NCBI GenBank assembly: GCA_903868655.1
Contig: CAIPWG010000016.1
Coordinates: 1-9,010, forward strand
Reading direction: 5' to 3'
Source: an uncultured Sphingomonadales bacterium
GTDB taxonomy: Bacteria > Pseudomonadota > Alphaproteobacteria > Sphingomonadales > Sphingomonadaceae
DNA length: 9,010 nucleotides
Part shown: positions 1-6,562 of the stretch, in pieces
How the letters are laid out: each line of letters begins with the position of its first letter
Position numbering within the stretch: position 1 is the first letter of the stretch
Program-made: the position numbers and the translations under genes
The notes under the pieces: generated by a model
Seen by the model: only the letters and a program-made list of their open reading frames with translations
What the model was told of the DNA's origin: nothing
The model's database searches: none

Positions 1-89
1 GCATAATCGAGGGCGGTAAAATCGCCAGCGCGCATCGCGGCGACGGCTGCGCTGGCCGAAAGCGTGATCATGGTTGCTGTACTCGTCAT
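1..89 (-). CDS. Probable amidase (amidase signature family), N-terminal fragment
   Basis: Only the first 29 codons are in the window; the gene continues beyond base 1. The ATG at 89-87 gives MTSTATMITLSASAAVAAMR followed by AGDFTALDYA. The pattern 'LSA.xAVAAMRAGDxTAxxYA' is the usual opening helix of amidase-signature enzymes, which hydrolyse amide bonds with a Ser-Ser-Lys triad; none of those residues lie in this fragment. A purine-rich GAGAGA stretch lies roughly ten bases upstream of the start; an in-frame ATG at 71 is the alternative start. The gene follows the alpha/beta hydrolase stop by 33 bases on the same strand, so it is probably the next gene of the leftward operon. The family call rests on a short, moderately distinctive N-terminus and could be wrong. 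Confidence 0.55.
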   Translation of the reverse strand, partial: MTSTATMITLSASAAVAAMRAGDFTALDY

Positions 90-122
90 GCCGAGGTCTC
101 TCTGTTCGCTGTCGAAATGGCG

Positions 123-1130
123 TTACTGGGACAGAATTTGCGCAAGAGCTGCATCGATGAAAGCGGCATCTTCGGGATTGATGCCGCCACCTGCCATATG
201 GCCCCAGATCGAGGGGATCACGTGCAACCGGGCGTTGGGCATATGGGCGACTTCGATTGCGCTGTCGTCGGGCGGGAAATAGAGATCGGTCTGGCACGGC
301 ATGACTACGGCGCGCGCGCTGATGCTGTTGAGCGCTGCGGCAAAATCGCCGTTGAACGGGGCGGCGGCACTGATATCGGCGGCTTGCCAGGTCGCCAGCA
401 TCGCCAGCAGATTGTTGGCATCGTGCGCCTGAAACGACGGTTCCCATGCATGGGTCAAAAATGCTTCGAGCGAAGGCAGACCCAGTGTTTCGCGATCGAG
501 CTGCTGGCGGAAAAACGTCTGTGACCATGCCCACCCGGCGTAAACCCGCGCGAACGCTCTGATCCCGACCACTGGCGGCGCGGTATAATCACCCCCTGCA
601 AAAGCGGCATCGGCCAGCAGCGCCGATTTGCAGCCTTCGAGGAACAGCCAATTGTGTCGCGATGTCCGCGCCGAGCCGCAGAACGGCGCGATCCGTTGCA
701 CCATTTCGGGGAACAGCGCTGCCCACTGAAACGTTTGGAGCGCGCCCATCGAATGGCCGGTGACCAGCGCGAGCGTTGACAGGCCAAAAACCTCGGTGAC
801 CAGCCGGTGCTGCAAACACACATTGTCAAATACAGTCACCAGCGGAAAGCGGGGGCCATCGAACGGGGCAGGGGTATTGCTGGGCGACGACGATTGGCCA
901 TTGCCGAGCATGTTGGGAACGATGATGAAATACTGTTCGGGATCGAGCGCCTTGCCCGTGCCAATCGCCCAGGCATTGCTGTCATGCGTGCCCGCATAAT
1001 GCGTGGGGTACACGATCGCATTATCGCGCGCGGCATTGAGCTGGCCATAGGTGCGATAGGCAACCCGGACCGCCGGCAGCACCGCTCCCGATTGCAGCAT
1101 GGTATCGCCCGCGTCAAAAAATTCGACCAT
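123..1130 (-). CDS. MetX-like alpha/beta hydrolase (homoserine acetyltransferase family, function uncertain)
   Basis: This 335-residue protein has the alpha/beta hydrolase fold arranged as in the MetX/homoserine O-acetyltransferase family. It shows an N-terminal 'VRVAYRTYGQLNAARDNAIV' segment, an oxyanion-type region 'VPNMLGNGQSSSPS', and a nucleophile elbow GHSMG with Ser127. The likely acid is Asp282 in 'CQTDLYFPP' and the likely His is His311 in 'WGHMAGG'. The start at 1130 is preferred over an in-frame upstream codon at 1181 because AAGGAGAGG lies at 1143-1135, with GGAG seven bases before the ATG. No signal peptide is seen, so it is probably cytoplasmic. It lies between a sulfatase and an amidase and has no methionine-synthesis neighbour, and the elbow is GHSMGA rather than the GGSMGG typical of MetX. 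An ester or amide hydrolase, or an acyltransferase in catabolism, is therefore more likely than methionine biosynthesis. The fold is secure; the reaction is not. Confidence 0.85.
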   Translation of the reverse strand: MVEFFDAGDTMLQSGAVLPAVRVAYRTYGQLNAARDNAIVYPTHYAGTHDSNAWAIGTGKALDPEQYFIIVPNMLGNGQSSSPSNTPAPFDGPRFPLVTVFDNVCLQHRLVTEVFGLSTLALVTGHSMGALQTFQWAALFPEMVQRIAPFCGSARTSRHNWLFLEGCKSALLADAAFAGGDYTAPPVVGIRAFARVYAGWAWSQTFFRQQLDRETLGLPSLEAFLTHAWEPSFQAHDANNLLAMLATWQAADISAAAPFNGDFAAALNSISARAVVMPCQTDLYFPPDDSAIEVAHMPNARLHVIPSIWGHMAGGGINPEDAAFIDAALAQILSQ

Positions 1131-1211
1131 TGTCCCTCTCCTTGCATCGCGTGACCTGCCACGCGGCGGGGTGTGGGGCAAGCTGACGCGGTGGGCAGCG
1201 GGTCCCGCGCG
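1131..1211. other. Short gap between sulfatase and MetX-like hydrolase genes
   Basis: This 81-base gap is the longest between genes of the leftward block. Apart from the hydrolase ribosome binding site I see no hairpin followed by a T-run and no convincing -35/-10 pair. It therefore looks like an intra-operon spacer rather than a transcription boundary, although a weak internal promoter cannot be excluded by eye. Confidence 0.45.
1135..1143 (-). promoter_or_regulatory. Ribosome binding site fixing the MetX-like hydrolase start
   Basis: On the minus strand this reads AAGGAGAGG, with the GGAG core at 1141-1138 and seven bases before the ATG at 1130. It is the strongest Shine-Dalgarno match near this gene and excludes the longer reading from 1181, which would put this site inside the coding region. 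Confidence 0.75.
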
Positions 1212-2903
1212 TTAATTCGACCGATATACATACGTTTCGCCCGCTTTTGGCGGCGTGCCAAGCGGGCGATCGATGGCGATGGGACTGCGGATCAACGAGG
1301 GCCATCCGGGCTTTACGCTGGTGCTGTCATGCTGTGCCAGCAGGCCACGCAGCCGTTCCACCACATCGCGGTGCTGCGCTGCGACGTCATGATGTTCGGT
1401 CGGATCGGATTTCATATCATACAGCAAGTCCTGATGGGGCAGATCGAGCGACTGGAGTTTCCAGTCGCCATCGCGCACCACGCGATAAGCTCCGCTGCGC
1501 CAGAACAAAGTCCCATGCGGATTGCCATGGGCTTTGCCCTTGATGAACGGCAACAGGTCGACCCCGTCGATCGCGCGATCATGGGGCATCGGGGCATTGG
1601 CGACGTTGCCGGCGGTTGCGAAAATATCAAAGTGGCTGACCGGACCATTGACGATTTTGCCCGCCGCGATCTGTGCTGGCCAACGCATGAAAAACGGGAC
1701 TTTCACGCCGCCTTCGAAAAATGTCGCTTTCCATCCACGATAGGGGCGGTTGATGTCGGGCAGGCCGATGTAATGTGCGCCGCCGTTGTCGCTGGTGAAA
1801 ATCACCAGTGTGTTCTGGTCGAGCCCTTGTGCCTTCAGCGTCGCCATGACCTGGCCAACGCCGCGATCCAGCGCGCGGATCATCGCCGCATAGACCCTGG
1901 TGCGATGGTCGGTGATCTGGGGCAAGGCATCATAATCGGCTTTCGCCGCCTGCAACGGCGTGTGCGGCGCGTTATAGGCCAGGTAGAGGAAAAACGGCCT
2001 GTTGCGATTGGCCGTAATGGCGGCCTGCGCCTGCGCGGTCAGGTAATCGGTCATATACCGGTCGGGATGGAACGGCGCGCTGCCGTTGTACTGCACACTG
2101 AACGGCAGATTGGCCCAGAGGAACCGGTCGATCGGGTCGAAATCCTGCAGTGAATTTTCGACATCGGGGCTGGCATCGGGCAGATATTTCTGTGCCCCGA
2201 TCATAAAGCCCAGGCTTTCGTCAAAACCGTGCTGCTCGGGGCGCATGCCGGTCCCATCGCCCAAATGCCACTTGCCCAGATGAACCGTATGATACCCGCG
2301 CTGATGCAACAGATCGGCAATCGTAATCTCGTTCGCCGGCACGCCTTTGTGCGCCACCGGTGGTTGGCTTGCGGCATCTTCGTCAAAAATGGTCTTGTGT
2401 TCCCACTGTGTCGGGAAATTGGCGATCGTGCGGGAAAAGGCCGCATCGGTGCGGATCACGCTCGATGGGAACCAGGCCGGTGGGTGAACATCGGCGGGCG
2501 TGAATTCATAGCCGAACCGGGTTGAATAGCGCCCGGTCATCAAGGCCGCACGGCTGGGCGCGCAGGTGGCATTGCCGGCATAGCCATCGGCAAACGAAAC
2601 ACCATCATGCCCCAGGGCGTCGATATTGGGCGTCTTGAGCAATCCGCCCGCAACCCCGCCGCCGTTGAAGCTGATATCGTTATAGCCCTGATCGTCAGCC
2701 ACGATCAGCACGATATTGGGCGGTCTTTGCCCTGCGGCCTGGCCCGATGCCACGGGGCCTTGTTGCCATGGCACCGCATGGTTGGCTTCGACATGGGGCG
2801 CCAGCCAGCCGGGCAAATGCAGAAAAATATAACCGCGCGCTGTGAATCCGACCAGACCGAGCGCGGCACACAGTCCCAGCGTGATTTTGGCCCAGCGGTT
2901 CAT
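1212..2903 (-). CDS. Type I sulfatase, N-terminally membrane-anchored, formylglycine-dependent
   Basis: This 563-residue sulfatase of the alkaline-phosphatase superfamily hydrolyses a sulfate ester. The N-terminus has a hydrophobic segment at about residues 8-29 with no lipobox and no clear cleavage site, suggesting a signal anchor with the enzyme in the periplasm. Visible motifs in order: 'NIVLIVADDQGY' with metal ligands Asp70/Asp71; C114-A-P-S-R118, the FGE-dependent formylglycine motif; 'GKWHLG' with Lys211 and His213; 'NAPHTPL' with His314; 'TSDNGG' with Asp372/Asn373; and 'RGWKATFFEGGVKVP' with Lys392. This last stretch and the general length resemble arylsulfatase-B-like or polysaccharide sulfatases rather than the Pseudomonas AtsA type. 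Its ATG overlaps the stop of the upstream DUF4345-like gene as ATGA, and a GAGGG lies about six bases upstream, so translational coupling is likely. All expected catalytic motifs are present. The substrate is unknown. Confidence 0.93.
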   Translation of the reverse strand: MNRWAKITLGLCAALGLVGFTARGYIFLHLPGWLAPHVEANHAVPWQQGPVASGQAAGQRPPNIVLIVADDQGYNDISFNGGGVAGGLLKTPNIDALGHDGVSFADGYAGNATCAPSRAALMTGRYSTRFGYEFTPADVHPPAWFPSSVIRTDAAFSRTIANFPTQWEHKTIFDEDAASQPPVAHKGVPANEITIADLLHQRGYHTVHLGKWHLGDGTGMRPEQHGFDESLGFMIGAQKYLPDASPDVENSLQDFDPIDRFLWANLPFSVQYNGSAPFHPDRYMTDYLTAQAQAAITANRNRPFFLYLAYNAPHTPLQAAKADYDALPQITDHRTRVYAAMIRALDRGVGQVMATLKAQGLDQNTLVIFTSDNGGAHYIGLPDINRPYRGWKATFFEGGVKVPFFMRWPAQIAAGKIVNGPVSHFDIFATAGNVANAPMPHDRAIDGVDLLPFIKGKAHGNPHGTLFWRSGAYRVVRDGDWKLQSLDLPHQDLLYDMKSDPTEHHDVAAQHRDVVERLRGLLAQHDSTSVKPGWPSLIRSPIAIDRPLGTPPKAGETYVYRSN

Positions 2904-3286
2904 CGTACACCCTCGTTGTCAAACGCGCGCCAGCCCAGCGCGAGTATGGCTATCATCAATGCTTCGACCAGCCATGGTGCAAATGCGGCGCCGGGTGCAC
3001 CATCCATCACCAGGCTGAAAGTGCGACCGGCAAGCGCGCAGCATAACAGGCATAGCGGGGGCAGCAGTGCGGCGCGTTGTGCACGCCACGCCGCGATCAG
3101 GGCGAAAACGCCCCCGGTCAGGAAAAACGCTGGAAAATCGGTGCGCAGCGTCGCCAATCCCTGCGTGCCGAGCGGCGTCAGAAAGAACCGTAAGCCTGCT
3201 TGCGCAGGGTGGATCAAAAACCCGAGACCGAGCGCGAGGTTGAACATCGCCATTGCGCCAATCATGAACCGCACCGCGTTTCGCAC
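2900..3286 (-). CDS. DUF4345-like four-helix membrane protein
   Basis: This is a 128-residue hydrophobic protein with four probable membrane helices at about residues 7-27, 51-69, 73-96 and 101-121. The order of segments (a 'NLALGLGFLIHP' first helix, a 'GLATLRTDFPAFFLTGG' loop and second helix, 'RTFSLVMDG', then a final helix) matches the DUF4345 family of small inner-membrane proteins of unknown function. A GTG start at 3286 is chosen because AAGGAG sits six bases upstream at 3298-3293. A longer GTG reading from 3349 would overlap the preceding sulfatase stop as GTGA but adds a non-hydrophobic, low-quality N-terminus. The stop overlaps the next sulfatase's start. Its position between two sulfatase genes suggests an accessory membrane role in the same process, but nothing in the sequence shows what it does. 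Confidence 0.75.
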   Translation of the reverse strand: MRNAVRFMIGAMAMFNLALGLGFLIHPAQAGLRFFLTPLGTQGLATLRTDFPAFFLTGGVFALIAAWRAQRAALLPPLCLLCCALAGRTFSLVMDGAPGAAFAPWLVEALMIAILALGWRAFDNEGVR

Positions 3287-3292
3287 AGCATG

Positions 3293-3298
3293 CTCCTT
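3293..3298 (-). promoter_or_regulatory. Ribosome binding site selecting the GTG start of the DUF4345-like gene
   Basis: AAGGAG on the minus strand, six bases before the GTG at 3286-3284. It favours the 128-residue reading over the 149-residue reading from the GTG at 3349. Confidence 0.65.
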
Positions 3299-3345
3299 CG
3301 TTGTAACGTGCCACGTGCTGCGGTTCGCCGAGTGCCGAACGTGCG

Positions 3346-5166
3346 TCACGCCCGGCGCCTGCGCAACAGCCAGATCACCGCAATGATCGTACCCGCCGCC
3401 GCACCGAGCCAGGGCAGGGCGTGCTTCAACTGCGGGATCAGGTTTTCGCGCAGTGCGTTCGCATTGATCTGACTTTCGGCGGTATAGCCGCGTGGCATCG
3501 GCAAGACCTGATCGTGCACTTCATAAGCTGCAAAATCGGCTTTCAATTGTTCGAAGCGGGCACGATCACGCCGCGACAGATCATGGATTTCGCCAAGATC
3601 ATCAGCAATGTTGTACAGTTGCCACGATCCGTCACCGGTTGGCGCCAGATTGCGCACCAGTTTGAAATCGCCTTTGAACAAGGCCGCATTGCCCGCCAGT
3701 TCATAGCCCAGCGCGCTGCTTGGATCGTGTATGCCGGCGCGTGAGCCGGTCAGCGCCGGCAGCAGGCTGGTGCCGGTCATGCGTTCGACTTTGGCCCCGT
3801 GAAAATCGCCACCGGCACCCGCCGGAACCCCCGCCATATCGAGCAAAGTCGGGGCAATATCGGTAACATGCGAAAACCGCTGGTCGATCGACCCGGTCTT
3901 GATTGCGGGATTGCCCGGCCAGGCGACGATCAAAGGCACGCGCAGTCCGCCCTCCGACGCGGTAAACTTGTAACCGCTCAACGGCGATGCGGCGGCGCTG
4001 GCCCAACTCGGTCCGATGTAAGTCAGCGATCCTCTCCGTCCGGCCTGAGCCGGGCTGAAATCGTAATAGCGGTCCAGCACGATCCGATTGAGCAGCCGGT
4101 TGCGCGGATTGGTCGGTTCGGGGCCGTTGTCGGACAGAAACACGAATACGGTACGATCATAATCGCCGGTCGCTTTGAGATGCGCGACCAAGCGGCCGAT
4201 TTCATGGTCCGCGGCTTCGGCCATGGCGCCATACGCGGCCATCGCCTGCGCCTGGCCATCGCGTTCCGACGGGGTCATGGCCTGCCACTCGCGGGTGGTC
4301 GACATTGTGCGATAGGGTGCAGCAGCGGGCACAACACCCAAGCCGCGTGCACGCTGGGCACGCTCTGCGCGCAGATGTTCCCAGCCAGCGGCATAGCGTC
4401 CCGCATAACGGCGCAGATAGGCATCGGGGGCCTGCACCGGGATATGGTTTGCCATGAAATTGATCGAGGCAAAATAGGGCTGGCCACCGGCGCGGCTGGC
4501 GTCGATGTAGGCGATGGTTTTGTCGACGATGAAAGTCGACGAATAATAATTCCCGGGCAAAGTTATCGGCTTGCCGTCTTCGGTCCAGTCGATGTCGTCG
4601 TGCAGGCCATGAATCGGCATTTGTTCAAAATTGTCGGCGCCGGCGTCGGGCATCACCACGGCGCGGTCGTACCCGCGTCTGCCGGGCAATTTTTCAGGTG
4701 TTTTGCCCAAATGCCATTTACCCGAAAAATAGGTTCGATATCCGGCATCGTGCAACCGCTGGGCAATCGTCACCACCCGGTCGTTGAGCACGGTTTCATA
4801 CCCGGGCTTGCCCAGATGTTCGGGCGGGATGGTCTCTGGCATGTTGCCCAGACCGGCGCGATGGCTGCTTACCCCGGTTTGCAACATCGCCCGGGTGGGT
4901 GAACAGGATCCGGCCACATGGAAATTGGTAAAGCGCACGCCTTGCGCGGCCAGAGCATCGATATTGGGCGTGTGAATTTCGCTGCCAAAGGCGCCAATAT
5001 CGGTGAAACCCCAGTCATCGGCCACCAGCAGCACGATATTGGGCCGCACCAAGTGGTCGGCTGCGTGCAAGGGCTTTGGCATGGGGCTGGCGGTTATTGC
5101 GACGCCTGCCAACAGCAGGACCCGGCTGGCGCGGTTGAACGCGCGCGAAGGTGGTCTCGGGTTCAT
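3346..5166 (-). CDS. Arylsulfatase, exported, with C-terminal membrane tail (Pseudomonas AtsA-like)
   Basis: This 606-residue type I sulfatase hydrolyses sulfate esters, probably in the periplasm. Residues 1-37 form a Sec signal peptide: a basic start, a hydrophobic 'VLLLAGVAITA' core, and a possible cut after 'PLHA'. Motifs: 'NIVLLVADDWGFTDIG' with Asp50/Asp51; C88-S-P-T-R92, the formylglycine motif in the same form as Pseudomonas aeruginosa arylsulfatase; 'SGKWHLGK' with Lys150/His152; 'MANHIPVQAP' with His241; 'LSDNGPE' with Asp346/Asn347; and 'GYKFTASEGGLRVP' with Lys400. The C-terminus is unusual: a hydrophobic helix at about residues 584-601 ending in RRRRA, a likely membrane anchor. 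The ATG at 5166 is preferred over the GTG at 5175 because it overlaps the upstream stop as ATGA. It is second in the leftward operon. Aryl or steroid sulfates are possible substrates by family, but the actual one is not known. Confidence 0.93.
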   Translation of the reverse strand: MNPRPPSRAFNRASRVLLLAGVAITASPMPKPLHAADHLVRPNIVLLVADDWGFTDIGAFGSEIHTPNIDALAAQGVRFTNFHVAGSCSPTRAMLQTGVSSHRAGLGNMPETIPPEHLGKPGYETVLNDRVVTIAQRLHDAGYRTYFSGKWHLGKTPEKLPGRRGYDRAVVMPDAGADNFEQMPIHGLHDDIDWTEDGKPITLPGNYYSSTFIVDKTIAYIDASRAGGQPYFASINFMANHIPVQAPDAYLRRYAGRYAAGWEHLRAERAQRARGLGVVPAAAPYRTMSTTREWQAMTPSERDGQAQAMAAYGAMAEAADHEIGRLVAHLKATGDYDRTVFVFLSDNGPEPTNPRNRLLNRIVLDRYYDFSPAQAGRRGSLTYIGPSWASAAASPLSGYKFTASEGGLRVPLIVAWPGNPAIKTGSIDQRFSHVTDIAPTLLDMAGVPAGAGGDFHGAKVERMTGTSLLPALTGSRAGIHDPSSALGYELAGNAALFKGDFKLVRNLAPTGDGSWQLYNIADDLGEIHDLSRRDRARFEQLKADFAAYEVHDQVLPMPRGYTAESQINANALRENLIPQLKHALPWLGAAAGTIIAVIWLLRRRRA

Positions 5167-5795
5167 GCGCCCCACTGGACCATGACAAGATCGGTCAGCG
5201 CGGCAATGAGCGCCAGTACCAGTGCGACTGTCAGGCGCGGACTGGCGTAAATCGAGATGATCCGCTGTGCCGGAAATGAAAAAGTTGCGATAATCCCCGC
5301 CAGCTTGTCAGGATGTGCGTCCACAAAGGCAGGGTTCATCACCAGTTTCATCAGGTCGCGTCGGCTGCGATAGCGCATGACGCCGAATATGGTCCAACCC
5401 GGATCGGCCTGAGTGTTCCACGCATCGATATACCCGCCCACTTTGCGCCCAACCATACCCGGATGGCCGCCATGGCGGAGCAGCACAGGCATAAACCGCT
5501 GCGAATAGCGTTGTAACAGTGTCATGCCCGGCACCATCGCGCCACTGGCGGGATCGACTACGGGGTCGGTTTGCGCCTTGACAAGGTTCAGCATGACAAA
5601 TTCGCGGCCATCGTCCTGCTCGAGAAAGGCGCGCAAGATCTCCGGACTGTTGCCCGTCCCTTCGTATCGGCCCGCCAATGTGGCAAGGCACGCGTCAATT
5701 TCAGGTTTGGTGAGGGGGCCCGACCAATTGTCGTACCATCCCCGAAACGCGGCATAGGCGATCAGCGCCGTGGTCCAGATGATCCAGCTCGCCAT
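5163..5795 (-). CDS. Membrane protein with DUF1330-like (dimeric alpha/beta barrel) middle domain
   Basis: This 210-residue protein has a short hydrophobic N-terminal segment (about residues 4-17), a soluble region (about 28-178) and a strong C-terminal membrane helix (about 188-206). The soluble part carries 'EFVMLNLVKAQ', then 'RYSQRFMPVLLRHGG', then 'FGVMRYRSRRDLMKLVMNPAF' and 'HPDKLAGI'. That order of strand, helix, strand and helix is typical of DUF1330/EthD-like ferredoxin-fold proteins. The ATG at 5795 is the only good start; no strong Shine-Dalgarno precedes it. It is the first gene of the leftward block, opposite the TetR gene, and its TGA overlaps the downstream arylsulfatase ATG. 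The function is unknown; a membrane-tethered ligand-binding or small catalytic domain is possible. The family match is from pattern memory and moderate. Confidence 0.7.
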   Translation of the reverse strand: MASWIIWTTALIAYAAFRGWYDNWSGPLTKPEIDACLATLAGRYEGTGNSPEILRAFLEQDDGREFVMLNLVKAQTDPVVDPASGAMVPGMTLLQRYSQRFMPVLLRHGGHPGMVGRKVGGYIDAWNTQADPGWTIFGVMRYRSRRDLMKLVMNPAFVDAHPDKLAGIIATFSFPAQRIISIYASPRLTVALVLALIAALTDLVMVQWGA

Positions 5796-5864
5796 GGTTC
5801 AGCGGGCTGCCGCTTGGCGCCAAAGTTCCATGCCCCATCCCCTTCGTACAGGCTTTCATTCAAT

Positions 5865-5881
5865 TGGCACAAAAGGTGCCA
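5865..5881. promoter_or_regulatory. Candidate TetR operator: 17-bp inverted repeat
   Basis: TGGCACAAAAGGTGCCA has perfect 6-bp arms (TGGCAC/GTGCCA) around a 5-base centre. It exactly fills the spacer between a possible -35 (5859-5864) and -10 (5882-5887) for the TetR gene, the classic position for a repressor site. TetR-family regulators commonly bind such palindromes next to their own gene. The repeat is seen directly; its role is inferred. Confidence 0.5.
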
Positions 5882-5918
5882 TAAAATCGGCAAATCCGTC
5901 AATAGCGCTTGCATCGCA

Positions 5919-5928
5919 GCAAATTTGC
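5919..5928. repeat. Perfect 10-bp palindrome GCAAATTTGC
   Basis: GCAAATTTGC is fully self-complementary and ends 16 bases before the assigned TetR start. It could be a second operator half or a binding site for another regulator. A palindrome this short may also arise by chance. Confidence 0.3.
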
Positions 5929-5932
5929 GGCC

Positions 5933-5947
5933 CATGGTCGAACCATG
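5933..5947. repeat. 15-bp inverted repeat overlapping the TetR start codon
   Basis: CATGGTCGAACCATG has perfect 6-bp arms around a 3-base centre, and its right arm contains the proposed ATG at 5945. A protein bound here, or a hairpin in the mRNA, would cover the translation start. No clear Shine-Dalgarno sequence is present here either. It may also be coincidental. Confidence 0.3.
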
Positions 5948-6562
5948 CCTGCCGCGATGAACCCTGCACCTCCACCAACTGCCTCTCGGGCTGACGGCCG
6001 CCGCGCACGCGGCCAATCGAGCCGCACCAAGATTGTTGCGGCCTTGCTCGATTTGGTCAGCAAAGGCGATGTTGCCCCCAGTGCGGCACGCGTAGCCGAA
6101 ATTGCCGGTGTCGGGCTGCGTTCGGTTTTTCGCCATTTCGAGGATATGGACGCGCTCTATCGCGAAATGGGCGAAGTGATCGAGGCGCGGATTCTGCCGA
6201 TCATGCTGCAGGCCCCGGTTGGTGAGACCTGGCAGGATAATCTCATGGAGATCGTTGATCGGCGCGCGCGCATTTTCGAAGAGACGATGCCCTATCGTAT
6301 TTCGGCCAGTCTCAGACGGTTTGAATCGCCCTATTTGATGCAGGATCATCGCCGGTTCTTGCGGCTCGAAATCGAAATGCTGGCTGCGCAGTTGCCGGCT
6401 TGGGTCAAAGCGGATGCCGAGGGTGCGCGGGCGTTGACCGTGGCGCTCAGTTTTCAGACCTGGCGTTCGCTTCGGCACGATCAGGAATTGTCGGCCGATC
6501 TGGCCCGGGCGGTGGTCCGGCGCATGGTTGGAGATATTGTGGCCGGGCTGTCAAACCCGTGA
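5945..6562 (+). CDS. TetR/AcrR-family transcriptional regulator
   Basis: This 205-residue protein has the standard TetR layout. An N-terminal DNA-binding domain at about residues 26-72 contains 'SRTKIVAALLDLVSKG', followed by a helix-turn-helix 'PSAARVAEIAGVGLRSVFRHF' and 'DMDALYREM'. A helical ligand-binding and dimerisation domain follows. The first 25 residues are Pro/Ala/Arg-rich and probably disordered. The ATG at 5945 is chosen; an in-frame ATG at 5957 and a TTG at 5909 are alternatives, and none has a strong ribosome binding site. It faces the sulfatase operon across a 149-base gap and its stop overlaps the FGE start (GTGA), so it probably controls its own operon and perhaps the divergent one. 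The ligand is unknown; by context it may be a sulfated compound or its desulfated product. Confidence 0.92.
   Translation: MPAAMNPAPPPTASRADGRRARGQSSRTKIVAALLDLVSKGDVAPSAARVAEIAGVGLRSVFRHFEDMDALYREMGEVIEARILPIMLQAPVGETWQDNLMEIVDRRARIFEETMPYRISASLRRFESPYLMQDHRRFLRLEIEMLAAQLPAWVKADAEGARALTVALSFQTWRSLRHDQELSADLARAVVRRMVGDIVAGLSNP

Larger units (their letters stand above)
5796..5944. promoter_or_regulatory. Divergent promoter/operator region between the two gene blocks
   Basis: This 149-base gap separates the leftward sulfatase operon from the rightward TetR-FGE operon, so it must contain the start of transcription for at least one and probably both. It is more AT-rich in its middle (about 5855-5930) than the surrounding genes. 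For the rightward direction a -10-like TAAAAT lies at 5882-5887, with a weak -35-like TTCAAT at 5859-5864, exactly 17 bases apart. For the leftward direction there is a TTGACG at 5902-5897 but no good -10 at the right distance, so that promoter is unresolved. Three inverted repeats are in or at the edge of the gap and are listed separately. Confidence 0.6.

Noticed and set aside
123..1130. Calling the MetX-like hydrolase a methionine biosynthesis gene (metX)
   Set aside because: Elbow and oxyanion motifs differ from canonical MetX and the context is catabolic; fold membership alone does not support the symbol.
1173..2153. 326-codon plus-strand open frame opposite the second sulfatase
   Set aside because: Antisense shadow of a well-supported sulfatase; the translation has no family pattern and no ribosome binding site was seen.
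2607..3386. 259-codon plus-strand open frame spanning a sulfatase N-terminus and the DUF4345-like gene
   Set aside because: It overlaps two supported minus-strand genes and has low-complexity Arg/Ala-rich composition typical of a shadow frame.
3799..4902. 367-codon plus-strand open frame opposite the arylsulfatase
   Set aside because: It lies fully antisense to a gene with every sulfatase motif, its translation shows no recognisable domain, and GC-rich codon use commonly leaves such antisense frames open.
5897..5902. TTGACG as the -35 of the leftward operon
   Set aside because: A good -35 hexamer by itself, but the bases at the expected -10 distance (around 5879-5874) are GCACCT; without a -10 it is not a promoter call.
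5762..6478. 238-codon minus-strand open frame opposite the TetR gene
   Set aside because: It would cover the divergent promoter gap and the clear TetR helix-turn-helix gene; its translation has no domain I recognise.
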